A model generated the notes under the pieces. The model did not search any database, was not told the DNA's origin, and saw only the letters and a program-made list of their open reading frames with translations. The position numbers and the translations under genes are program-made. A stretch of DNA of 64,000 bases, from positions 315,591 to 379,590 of the forward strand of contig JBBHKE010002952.1 of the NCBI GenBank assembly GCA_037447655.1, read 5' to 3'. Shown here piece after piece: positions 23,761-35,945 of this stretch. Numbering within the stretch: the stretch's first letter is position 1; each line of letters starts with the position of its first letter. The stretch is from Zygnema cylindricum (lineage: Eukaryota > Streptophyta > Zygnematophyceae > Zygnematales > Zygnemataceae).

Positions 23761-26700
23761 ATGGCACTTGAGGTGAAGCGTAAGCGGGAGGACGGTCCTG
23801 AGGCCATCGGTAATGGCGCCCCTCGACCAAGAACACAGCAGGCTATGGATGATGATGCAAATAATGCTGGTGAGGTTGACTGGGCTTTGCTTGAGAGTTT
23901 GGAGAGAGAAACACAAGTTGTGGAAGCCTTGGATATAAGAGGTGTAAAAAAGCTTGTGCTTTCTTTTGAGAAGAAGTTGCGAGATAATTTGGAAGCGAGG
24001 ATGAAGCATATGGAGCATCCGGAGCGATTTATGGACTCTGAAGTGGAATTGGATGAAGAAGTAAAACGGTTACATGCCCTTGCAGGTGCACCTGAGTTAT
24101 ATCCAGAGCTGGTAAGGCTGAATGCTGTGAGCTCCATTCTTGGTCTGTTGAGTCACGAGAATACAGATATAGCCATAGACGTTGTGAATCTTCTGCATGA
24201 CCTCACTGACGGCGATGTAGTAGGTGACAACGAGGAGGAGGCGTTAGTTTTGGTAGATGCCCTGGTAGCGAATAATGCAATGGAGCTCCTAGTGCAGAAT
24301 CTTTCTCGTTTGGATGAATCTGATCCTGATGAAGCGACCGCTGTTTTTAATACTCTTGGTATTATGGAGAATATGGTGGAAGTGAAGCCTGCTGTGGCGG
24401 AACTCGTATGTGAGCGCACGAAACTGCTTCGCTGGCTGTTGACTCGAGTCACAAAACGAGAGTTTGACAGTAATAAACTTTATGCCAGTGAGATACTGGC
24501 AATTCTTTTGCAAAGCTCAACACAAAACCAGCGGAGGGTTGGGCAATTGAATGGAGTTGATACACTGCTTCAAGCAGTTGCGATGTATAAGTCGAGAGAC
24601 CCGAAGACAAGTGAGGAGGAGGAGCTTGTAGAGAATCTGTTTGATGCTTTGTGCAGTGTGGTGATGCCGGGTGACAACAAAGAGCGTTTTGTGAAGGCAG
24701 AGGGAGTGGAACTTATGATTATTGTGATGAAGCAGAAGAAGAGAGCATATGCATCTGCCCTTAAGGCTCTGGATTTTGCGACCACTCGGTGTCCTGCTGC
24801 TTGTGAGCGCTTTGTCGATGTTCTTGGTCTCAAGACACTTTTTGCAGCCTTTATGGGAAAGGTTGGCTTCCAATCCCTACAAGTAACTACACTAAGTTAT
24901 GTTTTGCAGTAGCACCAATTTATGATTTTGGGTCGAAAAAGCACATGCTCGAATATTTGGTGAGTAACTCTAATAGCGGTGCGCAGTGTAGTTCTGATTC
25001 ATGGGTGCGAATTGTTGTTACGGAGCATTCAGCGCGGGAAACACATATAGTGAAAGATTTTAATGATGTTATTGTGCTCTGCTGGAGCAGCTTGTGGTGA
25101 AGAGGAAGACAAAAGGCGACGTCGCTCAGCTGGAGGAGCAAATTGAGGAGCGCTCTATTTCAATAGTGGCTTCACTGTTTGGTGCGTCAACTGTTCCGTG
25201 TTTGAGTTCTTTTTAGGCATGTGATGGTTCTCTTGGACGGGCCTTCCTTTGTGGATGTCATTAGAGTTTGTACGTTTTATAGAGCGGTCAATTTTAGTAT
25301 AAAAGTGGAGGGATTGGGACAGGTTGAGATTGGACAGTGTCAAATGCGGCAGTGAAATGCTGTGGTGAACGAGGGCTCTGCAGGCGGTCTTTCCAAAGGA
25401 GCAAGGAGGGAACGTCTGCTCAGCAAGTTCACGGAGAGTGAATTTGAGAAGGTGGATCGACTCATGGAGTTCTACTTAAGGTTTATCTCTAAACTGTACT
25501 CTCGTCGGTTTTATTTAAAATAAGGTTGATTGACTCATGCATTTTATTGTTGTTATTGGCCATTTTCGAAATGCAAAAGCTCCGGTTTTTTAGCATATGC
25601 TGTTTTTATTTTTTTTGTCTTTGAGCCTTCTTTCGTTTTCCCATTTTCTGAAGTTTGCATAATTAGCTTTACTGCCCGTCGCTATTAATATGACATTTTC
25701 GGGCACTCAACGTCTTTAACTTTATTTTCAACCGTTGGATTTTTTATTTTTTTTGGGAGGAATCGAAAAGTAACGATACTGCCTTTTTGTCGGGGTATCA
25801 CGTTTAAAAATGGGGTAAATGTGTAGTAAGAAAAAGTACTTTTACTGCCCGAACAAGGTTCAACATCAATGGCGAAGGACAGTGTAGCGTCCTTATTCAC
25901 CGGGTCTTTTGGTGGCTTTGTTTCTCATAGGTACTCAGACAGGGTCATCGACGAGGAGAGGCGTCAAACAGAACAGAAAACTCAAGATGATGTGGAGGTA
26001 GGCACGACTTGTTGTGGCTTATGATTACATTCATTACACATTTGCATTTTTATGTTTGGTAAGAAGTTTTATTACGAAATTTCGTGCTGGAAAACTATCT
26101 GATTACAACAGCTAACCAGGAAAGAAAACATGCTAAGAGTAGATGATCTGATAGAAGAGGTAAACGGCTTCAGTTTGCGATTTCTTTGAATAAAGGGAAT
26201 CTAAAGAGAATCATTGTTTCTGGTGATATCACAGGATACCTTTTTATGTGGTAGGATGGCTGTCTTGAAGCGAGCACTATTGTGTGGTTTTAAGCGGTTG
26301 GGATTATGGCTTGCTTATCATTTTGGGCACATTCTTGTGGGAATTTTTTTTTTTTGCCTTGCATAATACATGGTTTTACTGTACTATTCCCTGATTTGCT
26401 ATTAGCGTTGAATAACACTTATTTGGTCCCGTTTTTTTTCCTGCATAAAATAGTGTCATTAGTATTAATTGGTTATTCTTAACTCTAATTCTTTAAACGG
26501 TTCAAAATCAGCCACATCATTTGTAGCTGAGTTAGAATCAATAACACTTAGACCCACGCTTCAATTTTTTCTACTCTAATAGTGATTCACTGTGTAGTTG
26601 CATGCGAGGTCGATATTGGCTCAACTATGTTCAAAGCATAATTAGCGAGACTCTTGGTTTTTTTTTTTTTTCCTTCTGAAATTGATTGAATTTGTCTACT

Positions 26701-29664
26701 GCCCTAGCATGTATCTATTGCATTCCTTAATTGTTTTAAAGAGCATAGGAAGGCTTTCAAGGTGAGGCTCAACATTTTTAGGGCAATTACAAATCATTTT
26801 TTTTTTTCACATTACCATGAGTTTGTAGCAATTGTACCGACTAAACCGTGATTGATAAATATTTCTGTGCAGTAGCATGAGCAAATCGTGCATATACATA
26901 TTCTTGTTCTTTTATTCGTGCACAATTATTTCAGTTGTTTTTTTTTTCTTCTAAACATCAAGATATATGCTGTTGTATGTTGTGATTTTGACAGATGTCC
27001 GATGAAGAGCGCTACTTGGCAAAGCTGGAAGCTGGGCTGTTTACTCTTCAGGTATTGTCTCTCTCTCTCTCTCCTTTTTTTTCTGTTTTTTCTTTTTTTT
27101 TCTCTCTTTCCTTCTCTTCTCCTTTTGCTTCGTCTTTTTTTTCCCCTTCTTTTTCTTTTTCTTCATTTATTTCTCCATCTTTCTTATTCTCCTTTTCCTT
27201 TTCCTTTTTCTTATTTTTCCTTCTCTTTCTCTTCTTCGTTTTCTTCTTTTTCCTCTCTCTCAAACGAGAAACCAGCATCTTTCTAATTACTGTTATGGTA
27301 TTGCCCGTAGTTTTGCAGTGCAATAATTACTGTTGAATAAGGTTTTTAGAAACATTAGTTTGACTTTTTTATGAACAGAAAAAAATTGTAGTTAAATTTT
27401 CTTATAAACAGAAACAAAATGTATATAGTTGTTTTCATTCCTGTTGACCACCGATAACAGGAAGGCCGTAGAGTGATACAAAGGTTGACTTTTTGGCACT
27501 TTTGAATATTTTTCTGGGAGGATTTTGATTTTTTTTTTTTTTTTTGGGGTCATTTGCTGAAAGTTTCCGGTGGCAAAAATTAGGGTTATGCCCATAGACT
27601 CGTCGTTCACTTCCATCTTATTCTCCTTCTCCCCTCCTTCACCCCTTTCCCTCTCCTCCCCATCCTTCCCGCCACTCAGTCTGCCCTCTGGCCTCCCTTG
27701 TCTACTCCTCTTCCTCTCTCCTTCTCTTTCGCCCTCGCCCTCGCCCTCTCCATCTCCCCCTCTCTCCCACTCCCTCTTCCTCTCCCTCTTCCTCTCCCTC
27801 GCTTTCTCCCTCACCCTCGCCCTCGCCCTCTCTCACCCTCTCTCACCCTCTCCCTCTCTCTCTACCTCTCCCTCTACCTCTCCCTCTCCCTTTCCCTCTC
27901 CCTTTCCCTCTCCTTCCCTCCCTCCCTTGCTGATGACTACTCTTGGCTTGTGGCGGTTTATGATGGTTTCAGCTTTTGGCTCTTATTTTGGCCCATATCT
28001 GGGCAGCAAAGTGAGTATATCCTCCCCCTCCCCCCTCCCTTTTAAAACTGTTTTTTATTTTCTGTGTACTTTATCTTTCTTCTCCCTCTCCCTCTCCATC
28101 TCCATCTCCCTCTCCTTCTCCCTCTCCGTCCCTCTCCCTCTCCTTCACCCTCTCGCCTTATTTTGGCCCATATCTGGGCATCAAAGTGACTACTCCCCCC
28201 TTCCCCCCCTTCTCCCTCTCCCCTTTTTTTGGTTTAAAACTGTTTTTTGTTTTCTGTGTATCCTTTTATTGTTCAGTCAGACCTTTTATTCATTCTTGTT
28301 TATACTATTGTATATATACTTAAATGAAGTTTTTGAGGGGGAGGGAGAGGCAGAGGAAGTTTCACTCTTCTTAACTTCTTTCATCTACTTTTCTAGGATA
28401 TTTAGAGATTCTTTTTTCAATGTGTATGTAGAAATTGCACGAGTTGTTTGACAAGTTTTAGAGTTTCTAAGAACAATTTATGTTTTTTTCCCAGAATCCT
28501 TCCTGTTTTTTCCCCTGTTTTTAGCATTTTCTGTATTAGTTCCTGGTCCTCGAAATTTCATTCTTATGGAAGCTTTTCATGGATTTTTATGTTCAGTGTT
28601 AATGTTTTTATTTCTTCCTATCTAACTAACTAACTAACTTTACTTCTTAACTTCCTTCCTTCCTTCTTTATTACTTCCTATCTAACTAACTAACTTTACT
28701 TCTTCACTTCCTTCCTTCCTTCCTTCTTTATTACTTCTATCTAAGTTTTTATGGTTTCTTTTTTTCAGTCTCCCTGGAGTACATGAGCGAATTGACCTTC
28801 TTCTTAAGCAACAGCGACTTTCTCGCAATGATGTCAAAACGGTATTGCAGGTATATCTCCTCTTTTCCTCTATCTTTTCCCCTCTTTTCCTCTCTCTTTT
28901 CCTCTCCCTTTTCCTCTCTCTTTTCCTCTCCCTTTTCCTCTGTCTTTTCTTATCCTTTTCCCTCTCTCTTTTCCTCCCTCTTTTCCTCTCTATCCTCTCC
29001 TTTTCCTCTCCTCCTCTCCCTTTCCTTTCTTTTCCACTCTTTTCCCCTCGCATTTCCTCTCTTTTCTCTTTTCCTCTCTCTTATTTTTTCCTCTCCTCTC
29101 TTCTCTCTCTCTCGCTTCTCCTCTTTCTCCCCTGTTCTTTTTCCTCTCTCTTCCCTTCTCTTCCCCTCTGTCTTTTCCCTCTCTTTTCTCCCTCTCCCTC
29201 TCCCTCCCCCTCTCTTTTCTCCCTCCCCCTCTCCCTCCCCCTCTCTTTTCTCCCTCCCCCTCTCCCTCCCCCTCTCTTTTCTCCCTCCCCCTCCCCCCTC
29301 CCCCTCCCCCTCCCCCTCCCCCTCCCCCTCCCCTTCCCTCGGATGGGACCAAGAGATACAAAAAGAGAATCGACGCTAAATGACCCTTAACATTGTCTAC
29401 ACAAATGGTGGAAGACAATATATTTTTAAGAGTATATAATGAATCTGTCATCTTTGTTATGGAATTTGAATGCATTAATATACATGTACACGCATATATA
29501 TATTATGTTTACATTTGTTGTGTAATTAACATGAGTATAATATAACATATATGTTTGAGTCAATGGACTTTCAGGAATACCAAGACAATATTGGAGATGT
29601 GGACGGTATTGAAGAGAAAGACCGGAGAAAGGCTCGGATCCAGAAGTTGCTCAGCCTTATGTGA
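23761..29664 (+). CDS. CTNNBL1: CTNNBL1, beta-catenin-like protein 1 (spliceosome-associated)
   Basis: An armadillo-repeat protein that binds the Prp19/CDC5L complex in the nucleus. Nine exons in phase: 23761-24861, 25091-25181, 25384-25480, 25931-25997, 26112-26159, 26995-27051, 27973-28010, 28769-28850, 29575-29664. The sum is 1671 nt, 556 residues, close to the 563 of human CTNNBL1. An N-terminal basic signal KRKRED sits at residues 6-11. The first exon alone codes 367 residues of ARM helices (LYPELVRLNAV, GLLSHENTDIAIDVVNLLHD, CAFGD-region equivalents). Later exons match the conserved tail: LLSKFTESEFEKVDRLME, EERYLAKLEAGLFTLQ, LALILAHIWAA, ERIDLLLKQQRLSRNDV, and EYQDNIGDVDG. The GLFTLQ and HIW blocks are closer to plant than animal versions. 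Introns 3 and 5 contain MITEs and intron 1 a MITE remnant (about 24966-24993). Exon 7 has been partly copied downstream. Confidence 0.96.
25672..25884. mobile_element. MITE family B copy in CTNNBL1 intron 3
   Basis: Left end TACTGCCCGTCGCTATTAATATG and right end CATCAATGGCGAAGGACAGTGTA are inverted relatives, with TA at 25670-25671 and 25885-25886. It makes up about half of intron 25481-25930. Confidence 0.75.
26387..26594. mobile_element. MITE family B copy in CTNNBL1 intron 5
   Basis: Left end TATTCCCTGATTTGCTATTAG and right end CTAATAGTGATTCACTGTGTA are inverted, with TA flanks at 26385-26386 and 26595-26596. There is no coding content. Confidence 0.75.
27052..27940. repeat. Pyrimidine-rich arrays in CTNNBL1 intron 6
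   Basis: CTTTTT/CTCTCC-type tracts at 27059-27260 and CCCTCTCC/CGCCCTCTC arrays at 27610-27925. Ser/Leu/Pro-rich open frames here are artefacts of composition. Confidence 0.9.
28148..28262 (+). repeat. Partial duplicate of CTNNBL1 exon 7 and its donor
   Basis: Sequence GCCTTATTTTGGCCCATATC followed by TGGGCATCAAAGTGACTA repeats the 3' part of exon 7 (27978-28016), and the match continues into intron (TTTAAAACTGTTTTTTATTTTCTGTG-like, at 28040-28067 and 28231-28258). The copy keeps a GT donor but lacks the exon 7 acceptor and first codons. Pyrimidine arrays separate the two copies. Confidence 0.88.
28611..28741. repeat. About 60 bp tandem duplication (TAAC/TTCC)
   Basis: Two successive copies of a unit made of (CTAA)n, TTTACTTCTT, (CTTC)n and TTTATTACTTC lie just upstream of CTNNBL1 exon 8. 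Confidence 0.85.
28856..29340. repeat. 480 bp CT/CCCTCT-rich array in CTNNBL1 intron 8
   Basis: Near-pure pyrimidine sequence grading from TTTTCCTCTC units to CCCTCCCCCTCT units. Apparent proteins of 160-200 residues on either strand are composition artefacts. Confidence 0.92.
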
Positions 29665-31288
29665 AACCTTTCACAAAAAAGGAAAAAAAGTCTTGAAAGG
29701 TGTTAAAATATCCAGCTCTTTGGGCTACCTTTCTGTTTTGGAGAGCTACCTTTTTTATCCCTTTTTCTCCTTTTCTCTGTCTTTCTTTTTTTTTTTTTTT
29801 GACTATGGAACAGCTTGGATTGGGTGGGAGTATGACCGTCTGCTTCCGTTTCGTTTACCGTTAAACTAAATTGTGCCCAAGTTATATGTGGGATTAATTT
29901 CCATGTTTCTTTTACTCTTATAGCTATTAATGGCTTTATCATTTTCACACGATGTTTTTTTTCTTTTCCATGTACTATTTTCTTGTTTCCTACACTATTT
30001 ATTTTCTTTTTTCACTCGCAAGTCTTGTCATTGTTGTTTTGTATTAGTGGCCTTTCAATTTTTGTGCCTTCTCTATTCTCTTTTTTGTTCCTACCACTTG
30101 CTTTTGTCATTTTGCATATTTGAATCCTGTCCAGTAGACTGCTCTGGTTTATGTGGTTAGAAATGAATGTGTGTCAGTCCCTCCATGGCAATTGATAGAC
30201 TGGTTTCTGAATATGCTTCTTCCCCTTCTCCTTCCGCGTGGAAATGTTGTTATGTCCAAGTTAATTATATTCAAGTCACCTTCTATATCCAACCCATCTA
30301 ACCTCAATTGAAATATAAGCAAGTTACATCGGATTAGATACACTATTCATAATACACTTCTGTAGGTGACAAGTTTACTTCGGTACTACAGAAAGGAGTG
30401 GGCATACCCCTTCAAGTAGTTGAGGTTGTATGCAACACCAATTTACCAGAGAGAGAGAGGATGTCTAAACTATAAAAATCTAAACCAACTAAATTCAAAG
30501 AGAAAGACTCTGAATCCTGTTCAAAACCACCTTCTAATCATTAGCAGGTCATACAACTAAGGGAAATGTGCAACCACAACCAAGGGAAATGTGCAACCAC
30601 AACCAAGGGAAATGTGCAACCACAACCAAGGGAAATGTGCAACCACAACCAAGGGAAACATACAACCAAGGAAAACATGTAATTACACCAAAGGAAAATG
30701 TACAATGACAACTGAGAAAAATATACAACCACAACACGAGAAAAATATAGAACCGCAAAATAGGAAAATATACAACCAAGGAATCAGGGAAAGCAAAGAG
30801 AGCTGATTCTGGCTCACCAGAACCCACTCGGCCGACCGTACACAATTTTTTTTTGAATGTATACAATGCTTTTTTTGACAAAGGGCGTCTTATTTCTACC
30901 CTGGGCCCCATTTCAGCTTATTTCTGAAGTACCTTGAAACTACGGCCAAAAAACAAATAGTTTAGTCACAAACTAAACTTTTGAATTCTTGCGTCTAGGA
31001 TACAGCTAAAATCAAATTTAATTTTTCTGCATCTACCAAATACCTAAAATTAAAAAAATAATGGATTCCTTCACTCCTGATTTCTAGACACGCCTTCTAA
31101 TTTCAGCAAACACTACAGGTGCTGAAAGGAGCTTAAACTTTCTAACAGGCTAAGAACTCTATTTTTTCAATTCTTGAAGTTGCTTTGTGTCCACAAGGTT
31201 TACATACATTTTAACAAACCTTAAGCTAACTACCTGAAAACGAACAGCAACCATTTGAAGTTATTAAGGGTTTTTCTAGGTTTTGTGG
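29665..31288. other. Intergenic between CTNNBL1 and glycosyltransferase 3' ends
   Basis: The two genes converge here. The only structure I see is a T-rich tract near 29787-29801 and the 23 bp minisatellite at 30545-30790. No exon is evident. Confidence 0.6.
30545..30790. repeat. 23 bp minisatellite (CAACCACAACCAAGGGAAATG)
   Basis: About five well-matched 23 bp units at 30562-30660 around ACCACAACCAAGGGAAATGT, then about five diverged units to 30790. The unit length is not a multiple of three, so open frames through it cycle and are not genes. Confidence 0.9.
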
Positions 31289-32924
31289 CTATGGCGGAAG
31301 TAGTTTCTTTCTACAAACCACAGCCTTGCATGCAAAGTCATAGTCATCAATAGCCCAAAGCCCCACATGTGCAAATTTCTTTATCGTTTCTTGTTTCGAA
31401 TTCGTTACCGGCCCTAAAATAACCGGAATTGTACCGTTCGTCAAAGTACCGTCTTCGATCGACGTTATTGGAGCCATATGCAATTCCTGAAAACTGGTCG
31501 ACGCCGACAAAAACCGGCTTGCGACACTTTGACTTTTCGAGGGAATTTTTGAATCCGAAAACTTCCCGTTGTTGGTTAAAAAAGCGTCCCATGCCGCGAT
31601 AGTTTTTACGGAACTTTGAATGAACAAAAAACTGCGACTCAAGTACTCGGCGTTAACGAAACCTTGCATATCGAACTCAGTACTTCCCAATTTCGGGAAC
31701 GGGTTAGCAATCCACACAGTATCGGGACTACATATAACCACATTGTACCCCATCGCCAAAACCGACAACACTAATTGTAACTGATCCTGTCCCCATTCGA
31801 CAACGGATTCCGTTGTAACTGAAACTGAACCGCTTCCGTCTACCACTAGTCCGTTGTTTAGACGGAGATAGTATACTGGGTGTCCCCGTTTCGCTAAATC
31901 TTCTGCGATATTTTCCTCAAGGACTACGAGAATATAGTTCCGTAAATTAAGTCCTTCTATATGGCAAAGCCAATTGCGGATAAGGTCATATGCTCCAATA
32001 GGCACCATAATGAGGGCCACAGAATTTGCCTGCAATAAAAAGAAAAACAGTCTTCTTAAAGTTTTTCCTGTTTTTGTGATTTTTAATCAGAAATATAAGG
32101 TGAAAGATGATTCGTATTCCCTTAAAAGTCCTAAAATGACATGCTGATGCAGGAATTCTTCGCTACACTACACCTCAGATTGCTATGAGCGAGAAATAAT
32201 TAGTATGCAAACTGTTTTAGTGTGTTGATAATACTAACTCCGGTTCGAATGACGTGGATATTTGTGAACCAGATGTTAAAAAGAAAAAGAGTATTATCGA
32301 CACTATTTTAAGTTCATAGGACAAAAATAATCGGGATAACATTCAAACGGTAATGTCGCCCACTGCTTCAAAACAATAAGATTTTTGAGATTTAACAGTA
32401 TGGGAAGGTGTTGAAAAAAATATATGTATATATACAGAGAGAGAGATGCATGAGGGTAAGCTATAAACAGTTAAAAAGAAAAAAACAAACAAACAAACAA
32501 AAACCAGACAATATATGTCCAGATGACTACCAATTACCTGTTGGATAGTCTCGATGAGTCCTTGTAACTCGTCAATAGTTCGACTAACAGAAAGAGTTTC
32601 CACTTTCCGATAACAAAGGTCAAATCGATCGAGGACTGGCATTGGTGGGAGAGACAACCATTCAGGGGGACCGTTTTCGAAATCTGTCTCGGTAAGGAGT
32701 TTGGCATCTGCCTTACGATTTTTCCGGAAATTGGCACCTATTTCCCGGTGGGAAATACTGAGAGACAAGTTTCCTGGAAAAGACGTATATATGTTGTATG
32801 TTTGTTCGGCATGGGCCCATTTGATAATCCATGGTGTCCACAACTTGTTTCCCTGCACTCCTGCCCCTCTCCTCCTCCCCCCTCAGTGTAATGCTCGGCA
32901 CGAGAGAGAGAGGGGGGAGGGGGG

Positions 32925-33006
<82 letters not shown>

Positions 33007-35945
33007 GNNNNNNNNNNGGAGGGAGGGTGGGAGGGAGGGTGGGTGGGAGGGGGGGAGGGAGGGAAGGAGAGAGAGAGAGAGAGGAGACTGCCACACTTCT
33101 CCTCTCCTCTCCCCTCAGTGTAATGCTCGGCAATTCCTGATATCTCTTATTTTCCCTTGTGTCCTACTGCTCAAAAACGCAATTTTGCTAAATTGACAGC
33201 ATAAAGATCCCCAAAACACACCTTGTTTAACCACCACTGAGTCGTTTTGAGGTTTTCTAAAACGGGCTCCCTCGACTCGTTGTAGCGCCGCATGTCGTAC
33301 CATTTACGGAACTGCTTCCATGGAATCGGAAACAGGAACTGGCCCCAAGTGCCGATCAGCTGGTAAAGAAACGGAGTTCGACGGGCCACCATGTGACGTC
33401 CTCCAATTCCTGGCATTCCCATAGATGAGTATAAATAAAGTGGCCTCAGAAATTCGCAAGCCTAAAATATATAAAATACAGCTTCAAGGGTTTTTTTTGG
33501 AGTTTTTAAAGTTAATTTCGGGTTTTCTTGAAGTTTGCTCCGCAGGATTGCCGAGCATTTGATTAAAACCTTAAACATAAGACTACTGCGGGTGCTTCCT
33601 ATACACAAAAAAGAAAATTATTTCTGTCAATCCTACTAGAGCATTCGAGGAATTGCATCATGTAGGAGACTGTCTTTTTGTACATAAACATGAACGGGCA
33701 AAACTACAGAAATATATGGTTCCATAACAACAGTTATGGGCAATGTACAACTTTTCATTTACTTTTATGCATGCATGTCATATCTTTGACATTCTCTGAA
33801 ACATTTACAGAGTGGAGGGACAGGGAAAATGGGAGTTATGATCAGGAAAAAGGTAACCATGAGAAGGAAAACAGTAATCATGATTAAGGAAAATGGTGGT
33901 GAGAAGGAAAATGGTAACCATGATAAGGAAAATGGTACCCATGATAAGGATAATGACAACCGTGATAAAGTAATGGCAACCATGAAAAGGAAAGAGGCAA
34001 CCATGAAAAGGAAAGAGGCAACCATGAAAAGGAAAGAGGCAACCATGCCAAGGAAAATGGTAACTCTGAGAAGGAAAATGGAAACCATGAGAAGTTCCAT
34101 GGTAGCCGTGATAAGGAAATTTTTTGATAAGAAATGGTAACCATGAAAAGGAACATGAATGGTAACCATGAAAAGGAAAATGGTAACAATGACGGTAACC
34201 ACGATAACGCAAATGGTAACCATGATAAAAGAAACCATGATAAGGAAAATGGTAACCATGAGAAATTAAATGGTAACCGTGACCAGGAAAACGATGACCG
34301 TGATAAGGAAAAGGTAACCATGATAAGGTAACCATGACAAGGAAAATGGCAACCATGATAAGGAAGATGGTAACCATGATAAAAGACAAATAGTAACCAT
34401 GATAAGAGAAATGGTAACCAGGATAAAACAAATGGTCACCATGAAAGACAAATGGTAATCATGATAAGGAAAATGGTAACCATGATAAGGAAAATGGTGA
34501 TAATGCGGTGGTAACCATGAAAAGCCAAAATGGTAACGATGATAAAAGGGACGAACGACTTATGCCATGAATCCTACAATCACTAGGGTCTTAAAAGCTG
34601 ATCTACATTATTGACTCTTGGAATTTATGACTGAAAACCGAGTTTAACTTAAAAGGACATTCAACTTTCAAACACTTTCTGATAATGACATTTAATTCAA
34701 TACCACTACATGCACATCATCACTACATCATCCTTAATCGTTTCCATTCAAAGAATAGGACTGTCGATTCGATTCCTATTGACATGCGCCATGCCACGTT
34801 TAGGAATCAGGACCACTGAACCATACCAACTTTTGATAAACTTAATAGTCTAAAAAAGTGAACGGTCGCAACCATTCAATTTCATCTTATGTAGACCAAC
34901 TGATCTAAGATCACTCAATCTACGTGGAAATTATAATTCGCAAAGTGATTTGAAAATCCGCCTAACCAAAAACTCTTGTAAGTACAAATAACATACATTT
35001 GAAAAACGTGCAAATCTCGAAGGCTCAAATCCAATCATTCGAGGTTTTATGCTAAGGTAAAAACTAATACTGCAAAAACTCCATAACTTAAAAAAAAAAA
35101 ACTGAAATACTAAGCAAGGAACAGGCTTTACAGACTACTAAAGGAGGCAATTATGTACCTGGTATGAAATATTGGCGCTGGAAAGAAACACCGTAAACTT
35201 GGGGATTATAGTTAACTTGATTGTAATAATAATCTGCAATAACATGCTTAAAGTATCGATAAAACATCGTTGATAACTCCATATCATCCTCCACAACAAA
35301 AGCAAACTCATTTACTGAGGAAGGCCACCAAGACTCCAACCATTGTGGTTGAATGCCGCCGTTTCTTGTCCTGTAGTGAATCCTTTTTTGTCCATGTGTC
35401 CAAGGAAGTCCTTCAACTTTGTTTAAAACTTCATGTGACATATTGACTTTTGCTTCATAATCTCTACTCCACTTGCTTTTTTGATCATCAAAAGGATGGT
35501 CGACATATATGTCCAGATCAACAGAATCTCCATCGTACAAAGCATTTTCAAGAGACAGTAAACAGCGTTCCGCCGAATCTGCCCGATTATACGTCAAAAG
35601 TTTGATACCTAGTCGGAAATTTGAAGGATTAAGGACTCTATCATGAAACCCGGGAGCCAGAACATTAGAAAGCTCCCAGGAATCAGCATCACTGAGACTC
35701 TTGTAAGGACTTTGAGAAAGAATCTGAGAATCTGATCTCGAATTCAGTCCTGTATGCGATTCAGTATACTTATTTCCACTATCTGTAAGATGATGAGCAC
35801 AATCTTGTTCACTGCATTGGCAGTTTTCAGATCGAATATCTTTTTCTCGAAACTCGAGACCAAGACGGAGAGCTCCTGAAAATATAAGAGCAATTAAAAC
35901 AATGAAAAAAAACTGTTGCCGATCGAAAAGCCGTCTGTTTGTCAT
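31289..35945 (-). CDS. Type II membrane glycosyltransferase, two catalytic-like regions (plant family)
   Basis: Exons found: 35945-35159, 33461-33222, 32852-32538 and 32029-31289 (at least 693 residues). The first ends in phase 1 and the second begins in phase 0, so one small exon between 35158 and 33462 is probably missing from my model. Residues about 10-28 form a membrane anchor after a basic N-terminus, typical of a Golgi type II protein. The first exon has a nucleotide-sugar transferase fold signature (LGIKLLTYNRADSAERCL and VVEDDMELS, the latter a likely metal-binding acidic cluster) and ends QRQYFIPG. The middle exons carry GTWGQFLFPIPWKQFRKWYD and LWTPWIIKWAH. The last exon resembles the PF03407-type nucleotide-diphospho-sugar transferase (CSPDTVWIANPFP), with the usual DxD weakened. 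The arrangement matches an uncharacterised plant glycosyltransferase family; the sugar and acceptor are unknown. Divergent from eS30. Confidence 0.87.
32862..33133. repeat. GA array with flanking duplicate and 10 bp gap, in glycosyltransferase intron
   Basis: A GA/GGGAGG array at 32905-33090, broken by N at 33008-33017, is bracketed by two copies of CCCCTCAGTGTAATGCTCGGCA (about 32879-32900 and 33112-33133), each preceded by a CTCCTCTCCTC run. The direct repeats suggest duplication with the array. Confidence 0.88.
33841..34540. repeat. 21 bp minisatellite (GGTAACCATGATAAGGAAAAT)
   Basis: Roughly 30 imperfect units over 700 bp in the glycosyltransferase intron 33462-35158. The 21 bp unit is a multiple of three, so it gives long open frames on both strands with 7-residue periodicity; these are not genes. 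It has direct units without spacers, so it is not a CRISPR. Confidence 0.92.

Noticed and set aside
27570-29475. Several frames of 120-290 codons rich in Ser, Leu, Pro or Gly, Glu, Arg
   Set aside because: Pyrimidine arrays in CTNNBL1 introns; the true exons lie in other frames and are short.
33765-34451. Overlapping minus-strand frames up to 208 codons, and a CRISPR-like look
   Set aside because: A 21 bp minisatellite with contiguous units and no unique spacers; 7-residue periodicity, inside an intron.
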